From Ascarosepion bandense (Eukaryota; Mollusca; Cephalopoda; Sepiida; Sepiidae): a stretch of 64,000 bases of DNA. The notes beneath the pieces are model-generated. The model was not told where the DNA came from. It did no database searches and worked only from the letters and a program-made list of their open reading frames with translations. Positions 1-10,187 of this stretch are shown here, piece by piece; the stretch's first letter is position 1; each line of letters opens with the position of its first letter. The stretch is from NCBI GenBank assembly GCA_037127315.1, contig JBBBDQ010000351.1, positions 972,501-1,036,500 on the forward strand, in the 5' to 3' direction. A program made the translations under genes and the position numbers.

Positions 1-205
1 TGAAATTTTAATAATCCGTGGAACAAGATAATTTGACTTATTATGATAAAAAAAAAAGTTTTATTCACCCCACGTTGTTATAACAGCAGTTTTGTGAAAA
101 AGGTGACATATTATAAAAGGTGACATATTATAAAAGGTGACATATTATATATGATCATAGCTAATTCCAAAAGTAAAGTATTCCACTTTCAACACATTCT
201 TAGCT

Positions 206-434
206 TAATTGGAGTAGATAGACTTAATTGGAATAGATAGACTAAACTATCGCTTGTTTCACACTCCACCCATGTCTATTGAACAGGTGAAGAGGCTCAA
301 CTCTTGTTCCCTGTTTAGGATGTGGTTTCCGGTTTTCTCTTTTCCAATCTCTTCACTCTTATGTAGCCCCCTGCACATCAGTGGCGTTACTGCCTTGCTC
401 GGGGTGATATGATTAAAAAAAAAATAAATAAATA
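206..434 (+). repeat. Element T1, short LINE-A-tailed repeat
   Basis: A roughly 220-bp repeat runs from an ...ggagtagatagact... head to a tail reading ggggtgatatgattaaaa and a short A-rich run. Four other copies lie at 5066-5235 (minus), 39815-40010 (minus) and two in tandem at 44536-44870. The last ~65 bp match the 3' end of LINE-A copies, as expected for a non-autonomous element mobilised by LINE-A (inference). A weak box-B-like string (ggttcacactcc) occurs in other copies, but I cannot show a tRNA origin. Confidence 0.65.
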
Positions 435-1398
435 ATTTCTCTTTTAATTAAAACTGTATTTTATGTTGAAATGAAGGTTTGTATTGTCAGCATATAATAT
501 GGATATATCTATCGATTCATAATACATACGTATGACGATATCGTATATATTCCAGATATGATTATATGTGTTTTTATGTATTTATATAATAAAGACGTAT
601 GTGTCAGTATGTAATTCATACATATTTATATATATTGTGACAAAAAAGTAAATATTTGTATAATGTTCTTGGGTTTATGTTCTTAAGAAAAATAATTTTT
701 GTACAAGACAATCCCTGATTGAATTCTTTTGTTCTATAATGTTTTCCTTCCTTTGCATTTCCTAAAAGTCAAAAACGGCAAGAATGTTTTTTGCTTTCCA
801 AGCTGTAATTGTAAAGACTATCATTGTTTGGCTTATAAATAATGCCTCGTGTTTTTTTCATAGAGACAACAACATATTTAAATTGTAATGATGCAATAAT
901 AAAAGGCTTCTTTGTCTTTTTAATTTTATTTTTAGAAGGATTTTAAAAGTTTCACTTGAAAATAAGGAGAAACAGTAGATTTTTTTGTATTTTGTTTTTT
1001 TGTTCTGGTTAACATAATTGTTTAAATGGCAATTAAAATTATCAAAAATAAAAAGATAAAAATTTCTGCTTTTTTTCTTTCTTTTGAGATAGAAAATATT
1101 GATTTTATGAATCTGACTTTTACGTCCCATGTATTGGCATTCGGAATGTGTTTACAACATGCAGAAAATGGTGTTTATTTTGTTTTGTTCTTGTATATAA
1201 AATTTGTTTTGATTCACTTTGGATGGCACCAAGACTTTTCTGTTTATTCCAAGGAATATTTCCAAACTGATTTAACTTTCAAAACTTATTTATTTTGTGT
1301 ATTTGTAAGTTGTATAATGCAATTTAACTGTAATTGTTTTGAAAATTCCATCTCTTCAAAAAATATTCTTTCTTAATGATTTAGTTGAACTAAAATCT

Positions 1399-1486
1399 TT
1401 ATTCTGGTCATCATGACATTTTGATTGGTTTTGACCATTGGCTGAAATGGTCAAAAGCAATCAAAATGTCATGATGACCAGAATAA
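1399..1486. repeat. Near-perfect 41-bp inverted repeat (hairpin)
   Basis: The arms 1399-1439 and 1446-1486 are reverse complements with one mismatch and a 6-nt spacer. A transcript of either strand would fold into a long hairpin. It could be a tiny foldback element or a hairpin-RNA locus. No coding frame explains it, and I saw no second copy in the window. Confidence 0.8.
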
Positions 1487-2184
1487 GGCTTTCAGTGCAA
1501 CTTACTGATTAAGAAAGAATATGTGGAAGCCTGATTTCCCTCTGTCTGCCAACTGGATGCTAGTTGAAAACCTCCTTGTAAGAGTGAATATCTGTTGTAT
1601 ATCTACCTGTATACAGGAAAGGGATGTTCCTATCCTCTTAAATTTGTGGATGCTATTAGTGTAAAGGAGAGTGATTATACTGACTAGCATTGTGTCCACT
1701 TCATGCATCGTGCGAGTCTTGTACTTGATGATACACTATTATTCCCAACCCCTGTTTTTGTGATTATTCACACAGCAACCTTTTAGGGTTACAGCAGTAT
1801 CATCTTTCTGATTCTAAATACTGGAAAATTATTAATTAGTGGAATTTAAGTAGATGGTTAGGGAGGAAAGCCCCGTCAATACTGGAAGGGGCAATATCAG
1901 GTACTGAACTTGGGACATATTTTCCTGAAAAATTTTTTAAGAAAAAAATCCTTAAAGTTTCATATGATGGTGTTGTTATATATCTTAACAGAGTAATATA
2001 TGTGTGCTGTGGGCGTAAAAATACATATGGTTGCAAAACAGATTCAGACAACTTGGCAATGAAGAATAAGGACAATATTTTGATGTGAGAAATACACACA
2101 TAAAACATTTATTTCTCTTTTTTGTTTTTTGAATAGACGAAGACAGTTATAACGTGAAGGAAGAAGAAGGCAGGTAAATAAGTT

Positions 2185-2345
2185 CATACAAGGATATTAT
2201 AGTATACATAGATATATACATAGATATATACATAGATATTATAGTAATATACACAACAGGATATTATAGTAATATACATATTATAGTAATATTATAGTAA
2301 TATACACATTATAGTAATATACATAGATATTATAGTAATATACAC
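2185..2345. repeat. AT-rich irregular tandem repeat
   Basis: Short units such as catagatatata and attatagtaatatacac recur many times with variable spacing. It is low-complexity DNA. The rest of 435-2800, apart from the hairpin above, shows nothing I can support. Confidence 0.7.
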
Positions 2346-2799
2346 AAACAGAATAATTCTCTTATCTTGGGTTTGATGTCCGGTTATGTGGCGTTGATAA
2401 GTATGTCAATAGTAGCGGCACGGGTTCCCCTAAGCGGATGAGGGAAGAAGACTGCCGAATTGTCATTTCTTTGCCTTTTTTATTTCTTTGGAGTGGCTCA
2501 AACAAGCAGTCTCTTTTTTCCCACAAGAGAGTATGCAATTGGCTGTCAAACTGATTTGGTGTTCACGCCTCATTAATCGAATAGACGGAACAATGCGTGG
2601 ATCTCCCTGCGCAGTGACGGATTTTGTCATTTTGAGTCTGAAACTCATGAAGATCACTTCCGTTTATCAAATCAGGGTACAATCTTACTTCATTAGAGAA
2701 CGTAACAGTGTCACTGGCTAGTCATTCAATGAATGCTGAATTTTTCCTTATATGGAAAGTACTAATATTACCATTATATAATTTTTAAAATCTAGAATC

Positions 2800-3112
2800 A
2801 TTTCACCCCAAGCAAGTCAATAAAGCCCCCAAGATGCAATGGGTTAGTAAGTGTTAGAGACTATAAGAAAATAATATACTTTTAAAGAGAGACCAATAAG
2901 GAACAGGAATCAAGAAGACAGTAGATAACGATTGACATTGGATTTAAATTTTTGAACATCAAAGTTGACTGGGAAGCATAAAACTTTAAGAGAGTTCCAC
3001 AAACAAAAGGTGCAAGAGAGGAAACTGTTGACATAGTACAACTTATGGTTACATCTAGCCATTTCAACTGTAAAATGAAGAGACATTTTGCTGCCAATCA
3101 GGTACTCATTTT
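2800..3112 (-). mobile_element. LINE-A 3' fragment, degraded
   Basis: The reverse-complemented sequence follows the C-terminal coding end and 3' UTR of LINE-A. Shared landmarks are the stretch for '...NLWNSL'-type residues (ttccacaaacaaaaggtgcaagagagg on plus), the 'tttgaacatcaaagttgac' segment, and the 3' tail 'tttcaccccaagcaag'. It carries many stops and is a dead fragment. Confidence 0.6.
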
Positions 3113-3450
3113 CAATTCCAACATTTTAAAGCGTTTGGTTTTGTGTATGGTTTATAGCTCTCACAAACGCAGGGTAAACTGGTGACTGGATTCATGTTTA
3201 TTCAAAAGGATATTTGAATGGTTTAGAAATAAACTTTATTTATATCCCTTAGCTGTTTGCTCTTCACCCCAAAATTTGGTATTGATTGACCAATGTATGG
3301 CTATTTCAAATGGTGTTATGGACTAATGGAAGTAACAAAATTTTATAGAAAGATTGTTTTATATTCTCAGGTAAAGTATCGGCTTTATAGAATTAATTGA
3401 ATGTGTGTCTTAATCTTTTGTGATTTTAGTCACTATATCTTGTAAGTACA

Positions 3451-3534
3451 TTATGGTGCAGTGGATATTGGCTTGGAATGAGAAAGCGGAGAGCCGAGTT
3501 CAAATTCCAGTTGAATTTGGTGCATTCACTCCAA
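3451..3534 (+). repeat. tRNA-SINE head, truncated
   Basis: The first ~85 bp match the tRNA-Arg-like head of the SINE found throughout the window: an A-box-like tggtgcagtggata and a B-box-like gagttcaaattcc. Sequence changes to LINE-B right after the head, so the body is missing. Confidence 0.6.
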
Positions 3535-3604
3535 ATCCTCCTTCCTCATTATATGTCCCAGAAACTTCAGCTGTCTCTTCTTGATGCTAAACATAAGTTT
3601 TCTT
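3535..3604 (-). mobile_element. LINE-B RT C-terminal fragment, distal part
   Basis: On the minus strand this encodes the region matching '...SIKKRQLKF' of the LINE-B ORF2 C-terminus. It is the continuation of the LINE-B fragment at 4214-4880, from which it is separated by the foldback element at 3605-4213. Together with the 8-bp target duplication this shows the foldback inserted into a pre-existing LINE-B copy. Confidence 0.7.
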
Positions 3605-4213
3605 GGTAAATTTGTTTTAGGTCCCAAAGGCTTTCCCCCCTTCAAATTTATCCAAAATAGCATTATTTCTGTGCAAATGTATATATTGAACTCAACTCAA
3701 CAATTAGTTATTGAAGAAACCTATCTTTGTTGATCTGAAAGATCAGAGAAAAATTGAAATAAATCTCGCACTTTTTGTCTCCCGTAACTCTCATGAGGTC
3801 ATGTAATTAACTGCAGAATGACTTTCGACGTAGGCAACAAATTTCGGCCTTTTTACTTCCTTTACTGAAATTTCCACCTATTTACTTCCTGTAATGAAAG
3901 TAATATGCATAGAAAAAAAATCACGTATTACTTTGATTACAGGAAGTAAATAGGCGGAAATTTCAGTAAAGGAAGTAAAAAGGCTGAAATTTGTTGCTTA
4001 CGCCGAAAGTCATTCTGCAGTTAATTACATGACCTCGTGAGAGTTACGGAAGACAAAAAGGGCGAGATGTAGTTTGATTTGATTTTTTTTTTTTTTTTTT
4101 TCTGGTTGTTAAGATCAATAAAGGTAGGTTTCTTCAATAACTAATTGTTGTTTTGAGTTCAGTAATAAATTTGAAGGGAGAAAAGCCTTCGGGACCTAAA
4201 ACGAGAATTTACC
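3605..4213. mobile_element. 609-bp foldback (MITE-like) DNA transposon, copy 1
   Basis: The left half is largely the reverse complement of the right half. Termini read ggtaaatt inward, followed by ...gttttaggtccc. Perfect 8-bp target duplications gttttctt flank it (3597-3604 and 4214-4221), and joining the flanks restores LINE-B. An 8-bp duplication suits hAT-type transposition, but the termini do not clearly name a superfamily. There is no coding capacity. A second copy lies at 45403-50729, itself split by a copia element. Confidence 0.8.
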
Positions 4214-4880
4214 GTTTTCTTCTTGTTTACATCTTCTTAAAACCTTGTGGTTGCTCATGTGGTCTATCCTTGGTATCCTTGGCATCTTTCTGTAGAACCA
4301 CTTTTCTGTTGCTTTGAGCCTCTTCTTCATCTTTGAAGAGATCGTCCAACATTCACTGCCATATAAAAGAACAGATATCACATAGCAGTCTAGCACTCTT
4401 TTCTTTGTTTTTAATGAAATTTTCCTCTCTCTCAGAACTCTGGTTAGCTTTTGAAATGCGTCCTTGGCCATGTCAATGCATCTTCAGATCTCAGTGTTGC
4501 ACATTTCATCCTCTGTCAGAACACTTTCCAGCTACTTAAATTTCTTTACCTGTTTTTTAGTTTCACTGACCTGTGGGTGACATTGTGAGGGTCTTCTTTT
4601 TTGTTCTTGACTATACATTCAGTTTTCTTGAAGTTTATGATCAGTCCTTTCTTTTTGCTTTCTCTTGCAACCTTCTGTAGGAAGTTCTACATTTTCCTTT
4701 CCATGTCTGCTATCAGCACTATGTCATTTGCGTATCTTATATTGTTGAGATTGTGGCTGCCAATAACAAATCCTGGCAAGAATTGTTTTGCTGTACAGGT
4801 TAAATAGATCTGATGAGAAAAAAACATCCTTGTCATTTGTCCCTTTATAATTTTGTGTACCTGCCTAATTCATTTCCTGT
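4214..4880 (-). pseudogene. LINE-B reverse transcriptase, C-terminal part (broken)
   Basis: Read on the minus strand, a non-LTR retrotransposon ORF2 fragment starts near 4790 with the RT active-site region, where the usual A-D-D reads A-N-D (in 'IRYANDIVLIAD'). It continues through 'KKTECIV' and ends with the open stretch at 4471-4196 ('...SVLLYGSECWTIS...'). Frameshifts and stops separate these blocks. It is 5' truncated and inactive. The 3' end is displaced to 3535-3604 by the foldback element. The clade is uncertain (RTE-like is my guess). Confidence 0.75.
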
Positions 4881-5065
4881 CTGTCATGACTTAAAAGGTT
4901 AAAAGGTTAGAAATGACAACAGTTATTAGACTTGAGAAAGATATTTTCCTGAAAAATTGTTTTAAGAGAAAGATTTTATAACTTACAATTGGGTTTATTA
5001 CTGGTTCTTGGTCAGTGAATATCAAATGTTTGTTTATAAGGAAACTTTTGATATTACCATTACTT

Positions 5066-5235
5066 TTTTTTTTTTTAATCATATCATCCCAAGCAAGGCG
5101 GTAACGCCACTGATGTGCAGGGGGCTACATAAGAGTGAGAAGATTAGAAAAGAGAAAACCGGAAACCACATCCTAAACAGGAAACAAGGGATGAGCCTCT
5201 TCACCTGTTCAATAGACGTGGGTGGAGTGGACTAT
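5066..5235 (-). repeat. Element T1, second copy
   Basis: This is the reverse complement of the T1 repeat at 206-434, with the A-rich tail (as a T run) at 5066-5080 and the head near 5235. An open frame across it on plus is a chance translation of repeat DNA. From 5236 to 5864 I see no supported feature. Confidence 0.65.
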
Positions 5236-5864
5236 GATTGTTTTGTTTTTATTTTCAATCAATGTTACTAACAGATGAAAGAAATATTTTCTAAAGTCTT
5301 AAATTTATTTCCTTATAGACATCACAAACCCAGCACTTGTAATTTAATAATCTCTATGTATAAATCAAAGAATAGTTCATAATGTTAAGATGTTCGTTTT
5401 GGCTATTCTTTCATTGTGGTTTTATGAAATCTCATCTGACATGAGATTTCAGCTCTTCTGACTGAATATTGACTCATGAGGGAAAATGTTTCATGACTAA
5501 CAATAATTCTTGATGTCTGTGGTTTGCTTGTATAAGCGCTTGGCATTTTCTGTACTATTACAAGATGTCATTCTCGCTCAAGTAACCAATCCATGGGGGC
5601 ACCTCTCATAACAGCTGTCAGTATTAATAAAGCCAAGATTTCAGTCAAAATGAAAGATTGTGACAGAAAGACTAACCTCACTTCCGAAATGATTCTTCAA
5701 AAGTCATACTTGCTAATTTATTAGATGAGACACGAGGTCATCATCAGAATGTGTCAAGACTTTGTAAAGCCTGGAGGAGGTGTAAAAAAAAAAACACCAT
5801 CTGTGCTGCCGAGCTTTCTTTCTGTGTAAGATAATGGCAATTAATTTGGGAACATATCACTGAA

Positions 5865-6310
5865 TCTAAACTTATTTATAAATGGAATTTTGTCTGTGTG
5901 TCTGTCTGTTAACTATAGACTTTGAAACGGCTGAACCGATTTTCTTGAAAATTTACACAGTTGTACTATAAGCATCTGCGAGTGTCCTGAGCTAGATTTT
6001 GTGTCAAGGTACCCCTGATAAATACTGAAAATCGATAATCAAAAAAATCGAGTTATAGAAGGAGTGGTCTGATTTTAATCAAATTTGATACACTTATAGA
6101 CAAAGACATAAGAAAATTTGATATCAATATCAGGAAATCAAAATTTGACTTACGTCCATTCATTTTTGTTCAGTCTACGGTTTCGCTTTAACTGGAAACA
6201 ACTATTGCATTTAGTCCTTCGTGCCAATGTCCAAAGAGTCTGAGCTCCAGGACCATGGATTAGTTTTAAATCTTTCATTACACCCAAGTAATGTCGGGCT
6301 ATACTGCTAG
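5865..6310 (+). mobile_element. Non-autonomous Helitron, copy 1
   Basis: The element starts with TC after an A, carries the 'aaacggctgaaccgatt' block common in animal non-autonomous Helitrons, and ends ...acccaagtaatgtcgggc...CTAG followed by T. The TC...CTAG ends with A/T flanks and no target duplication fit Helitron structure. No Rep/helicase coding is present. A longer copy lies at 21168-21847. Confidence 0.75.
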
Positions 6311-6424
6311 TCATATATGAATTATTCATTTGCTAGTTTTAGATTCCCAGATGTCTTTCTGGTAAATGAGTATTTCTTGATAGATTTTTGCTTCTTCAAT
6401 GCCCTTGTGTATCTAGGGGTTTTT

Positions 6425-6943
6425 TTTTTCACCCCAAGCAAGGCAAGGATGCAAAAGGTTACTGAGTATTAAAGAATGTTAGAAAAATTATTATTATTAT
6501 TAAGAGGACAATAAAAGAATAAGAATTAAGAACACAAGATAGCAATTGACATTGCATTGACATTTTTGAAGATCAACGTTAGCTGGAAAGCAAGAAGCCA
6601 CAAGAGAAGTGATTTTCTAAACACAGCTTAGATGTGGCACAAAGCTAAAAGTGTGAGGCACCCAGTGAAAATCACACTCACCTCTCAATTCTAATGATAC
6701 TTGAGAGACAAGCTTGCTAACCATTATACCATATTGAGGTACTTCAAGAAGTCTACAAGTGAAAGAAGAAACTGTTAGCATAGAATTTATATAAATATGA
6801 GAAGAAAACATAATTAAGAAAAGGAATTAAGACAGAGGATCATGATTCACATTGCATTTCAATTTTCGAAGGTCAAAGTTGATTGAAAAGTAAGAAGTCA
6901 GAAGAGAGGTGATTTTTTTTAAACACAGCTTGGATATGGCACA
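6425..6943 (-). mobile_element. LINE-A 3' fragment with internal duplication
   Basis: The minus-strand sequence begins with the LINE-A tail ('tcaccccaagcaagg' on plus) and passes through the 3' UTR into the ORF2 C-terminus. The segment around 6545-6640 ('attgacattgcattgacatttttgaag') recurs at 6848-6930, so part of the fragment is duplicated or two copies abut. No open frame survives. Confidence 0.6.
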
Positions 6944-7215
6944 AGGCATCCTATATGATCCCCAAAATTAAGAAGTGTGAAGCCTGGTCTGTGCCTAGAT
7001 GGGTAACTGCATCAGAATAACAGGTTCTGTAGATACTTATATATGTGCTAATGGCTCAGAGTTTTTAATTGATTAGTCAAGTTCCAATTCCAGTTGTGTT
7101 ATTCACTGATGAGCAAATAGCCTTGAGAACATTATGATTACATCTCTTCTCCCACAGCTATGGGTTAAATAGTAACACTTGTATCCATAGAAGTTGATAT
7201 GCCGCTAAACCAAAA
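6944..7215 (+). repeat. Degraded 5S/tRNA chimeric SINE
   Basis: A decayed 5S rRNA-like block (from 'gatccccaaaattaagaag' to 'caggttctgtag') is followed by the SINE body ('ttccaattccagttg', 'agctatgggttaaata') and the tail gttgatatgccgctaaacc. The order matches the two full-length copies at 24701-25197 and 38643-39139. Identity is clearly lower, so this is an old insertion. Confidence 0.6.
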
Positions 7216-7224
7216 CAACCTCCC

Positions 7225-7842
7225 AAACAATCCACTACTCTCTATTAATCATCTGAGATACCACCTCTCTACCTTCCATCAGCTTGGCTGTTTGAAGTCT
7301 CCAGGAAAGTGACTCATTGTGCCTTCTCAGGTTTCAATTTTCAGTTGAAAAACTATATTGAATTCATTGCCAGGTCAGCTGCTAAATCAGTTGGTTTACT
7401 GTGTAGCGTGAGACAATACTTAGCTCACTGGTGCCTTCTACATAGAAATTTACTCGAACCACAAGATTAGCAACTAGGTCCCACCCTTTTACTGTGAAAC
7501 CAATAAATTGTAAATGCAAATTCTACTCCAGCAGCTTCTTTTCTCAAACTTCTTGCCTGTAGAATTCCCTTCCATTTACTTGCTTTCTCGACAGCTACAA
7601 TCTCCAAGAATTTAAATGTAAAGTCAATAGTCATCTCCTATCTCACTAATCTGCTTCCTCTCTCTCATGCTCCCTTCTCTGTCCACTTCACTCTCATCAG
7701 TATTCTCATTCTTCTCTTACCCACTTCCTAACACCCCCTATAACCTGTCACTCTTTCTCATAACTTTCCTTTTATGTAACCCTCTGCAAAACAGTGGCAG
7801 TAAAATACCTTTCTTGGGGGTGATATGATTATATAAAAAAAA
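7225..7842 (+). mobile_element. LINE-A C-terminal ORF2 plus 3' UTR
   Basis: Sequence matching LINE-A from the post-RT region ('ctccaggaaagtgactcattgtgcc') through the cysteine-poor C-terminus and 3' UTR to the tail 'cttggggtgatatgattat'. It is 5' truncated and frameshifted throughout. Confidence 0.65.
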
Positions 7843-7989
7843 AATTATTCAATTTATATTTGATTTCATTATGGTATGTTAAAAAAAAGGGCTATATGAT
7901 TATAATAATATAGCAATTTCTTTAATAATGTGGATATAAAATGGGGATCAATTCTACATTACAATCAGTATATAAACTGATCCCTCACT

Positions 7990-8140
7990 TCATGGCCACA
8001 GTCATTCTTCTCTTACCCACTTCCTGACATGCTCTGTAACCTGTCGCTCTTTCTCATAACTTTCCTCTTATGTAACCCCTGCAAAACAGTAGCAGTAAAA
8101 TACCTTGCTTGGGGCGATATGATTATAAAAAAAAAAGATT
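7990..8140 (+). repeat. Second LINE-A 3' tail
   Basis: This repeats the last ~145 bp of the preceding LINE-A copy (from 'cattcttctcttacccacttcctgac' to 'ggggcgatatgattat'). The 7843-7989 spacer carries an inverted gatc-containing motif (ggggatcaatt ... ctgatccctc) also seen near 28260, 28550, 36950 and 37570. It suggests duplication of the LINE end plus spacer. Confidence 0.55.
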
Positions 8141-8174
8141 CTCTTAAAAATCTACCTTACATATCCACAAGTAA

Positions 8175-8520
8175 ATCATCCATGCTTTGAATACTGCACT
8201 TGATATTTACCTTGAGCTCTTTGATAAAAAAAAATCCAAAGAATCAGCAATATTATCAGTTCTGATTTGGCGTCTGGGCTTTTCACCACCATAAGGTCAT
8301 CTCTCCATGCCTTTTCTATAAATAATTTCATGCTCCGGATACACTCTTTCCTTTGGTATCTAGACTTTTTGAATTTAATTGCAGTATTAGATTGGCATTG
8401 AAATCTCATCAATTTACATTTGAGATGGCTTGATGTAACTGTAAATTTTATGCCAACAGTTTCTTTCCTTGCATTTCCTATTTGTGAAACTCCCTCGCAG
8501 CTTCATGCTCTCCAAGTCCT
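8175..8520 (+). mobile_element. LINE-A ORF2 C-terminal fragment
   Basis: Matches the LINE-A segment 'ctttgataaaa...ccaaagaatc', '...gaatttaattgcagtattagattggca' and '...tgtgaaactccc'. It is useful as an uninterrupted version of the site (tattagattggc) that carries SINEs in the copies near 36592 and 40704. The reading frame is broken. Confidence 0.6.
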
Positions 8521-9055
8521 GGGCATGGTGATAAACTGCATCCGGCAGCAATGCCTTTGACTGGAAGGTTGTGAGGAGCATGGAAACACCACTTAATTGC
8601 TGTGGTTCTCAGGTCCACCCTGACCCGGAGTGGTAACACCTGTTAGGGTCCCACCTATGGGCAAATAGTTAAACCCCCAAACTGGGGTCAAAACACTATG
8701 AAAGTATAAAAATACACTTTTAGAGAAATATATACATAAAAATAGACTTTTATAGAAAAATATAGATTTTTGAAAAAAAAAATGATTACCATAACACATT
8801 TTTAAAGGAAAAAAAATTATTGCCATGACACGTTTTTGAAGGAAAAAAATTACCAGCAATATGTTTTGAATACAAAACTAGAAGACATCTTCAGTTTTCT
8901 AAAATAAAATAAAATAAAATAAAAATTTTCATCAAAATCTGACTAAATTAACCTTCTCACTATAACTGAACATTTAAAAAAAAATATCTTAAAACACCAC
9001 CTTTTTGGCATTAAATGACCCACAAAGGTGTTGATATGCTGTTAAACAAAACTCA
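8521..9055 (+). repeat. Repeat R, copy 1
   Basis: An unnamed interspersed repeat. The head is 'gataaactgcatccggcagcaa', the middle has 'ctggggtcaaaacactatgaaag', an A/T-rich part follows, and the tail is 'gttgatatgctgttaaacaaaactc'. Copies lie at 30395-30760 (5' portion) and 33937-34410. The tail resembles that of the 5S/tRNA chimeric SINE, so both may use the same LINE partner (inference). An (AAAAT)n run sits near 8898-8922. Confidence 0.6.
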
Positions 9056-9067
9056 GTAAACCAGTAC

Positions 9068-9440
9068 TTTTATCTTCTTTTTCTTCTTCTATGTGCTCTG
9101 TCTTTTCAGGATGTAGGTGATCGTGGCTTTCCATGTCTCCCTAACTCTGGTGGCTCTTAGTATGTTCTCTCCTGTTACACCATGCAACCCCTGTTCCATC
9201 ATCCACCTGCTCAGGCCCTTCAAATATGTCATCTGCTGCTTTCTCTTGTCTCTTTTTCCCTCTATCTGGCCTGTCAGTATCAGGTTCTCCAAGCCCTCAT
9301 TCCTCATTGCATGTCCCAGGAACTTCAGTTGTCTCTTTCTGATGCTCAGTATTAATTTTCTTTTTGTTGCCATTCTTTCCAACACCATTGCACACATGCT
9401 TGGTCCATGATAACCACAGCATCCTTCTGCATCCTTTAGA
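9068..9440 (-). pseudogene. LINE-B ORF2 C-terminal fragment
   Basis: An open minus-strand stretch covers the LINE-B C-terminus in the order 'MATKRKLILSIRKRQLKFLG', 'EGLENLILTGQIEGKRD', 'GLHGVTGENILRATR', then a stop near 9089. It is one of the best preserved LINE-B ends here. No RT active site is included; the 5' part is missing. Confidence 0.75.
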
Positions 9441-9689
9441 TTCTGAATAAAGACTGCTTTTAAAGTCACTGATGATAGCAGATACCTTAAGGAGGCTACA
9501 GTGTAGTATTTGGAATGGTTTCACAAGAAAAAAAAATGACAAGAACTTTCACTTGACTGACTGAGGTGACTCATTTACATAAAAGTGTCATCAAGAGCAT
9601 AAATATCTACAGCTATTACTCATGAAGGGGTTTAAGTGCTAGCCACTTCCTGTGAGTTAGTAACACTACATAACAGGCACAATGTGGAA

Positions 9690-10187
9690 ATATGTATGAA
9701 CTCAATTGCTAAGTCTGCAGTTCAGGAAGATAGATTGTCAAGCATAACAGGGAACTATTTTTGCCAAAATCAATCTTACAAATTTATCAGTCTAGCACTC
9801 ATTCTTACTTATAATATTGCTGCCACATCTGATCTCGTGTCACTGCTATATATTTAGGGAATCTTGATAAAAATCCAAAGAATCTGCAGTTCTATTGGTC
9901 CTGATCTGGCACGTCAGCTTCAGTCTCTTTCCCACTGCCATAATGTAGCTTCACTATGCCTTTTCTATAACTAATTTCATGTTAATTGTTCTGATGAGCT
10001 TTTATAATGGTAGCTAAACTTTAAGTGCAGTAATAGATTGACGGCAAGGTTTCATAAGTTTACAGCTGAAATGGCTAGATAAAACCTATGCTGACAGTTC
10101 CTTCTATGGCACTTCTCTCTTGTGGAACTCTCTCCTGAAATTTGGTTTTCAAAACCTTAAATGTAATGTCAATCAATATCTTAATTC
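9690..10187 (+). mobile_element. LINE-A fragment, part 1 (interrupted)
   Basis: Degraded LINE-A ORF2 3' region ('ctcaattgctaagtctgcagtt', 'taatttcatg', 'agtgcagtaatagattgac', 'cttgtggaactctctcc'). It stops at the 8-bp duplication cttaattc, where a TIR transposon inserted, and resumes at 10981. Confidence 0.6.

Noticed and set aside
1026..1376. 116-codon plus-strand frame as a host gene
   Set aside because: The translation is rich in F, I, K and N, as expected of AT-rich non-coding DNA, with no domain, splice context or repeat homologue.
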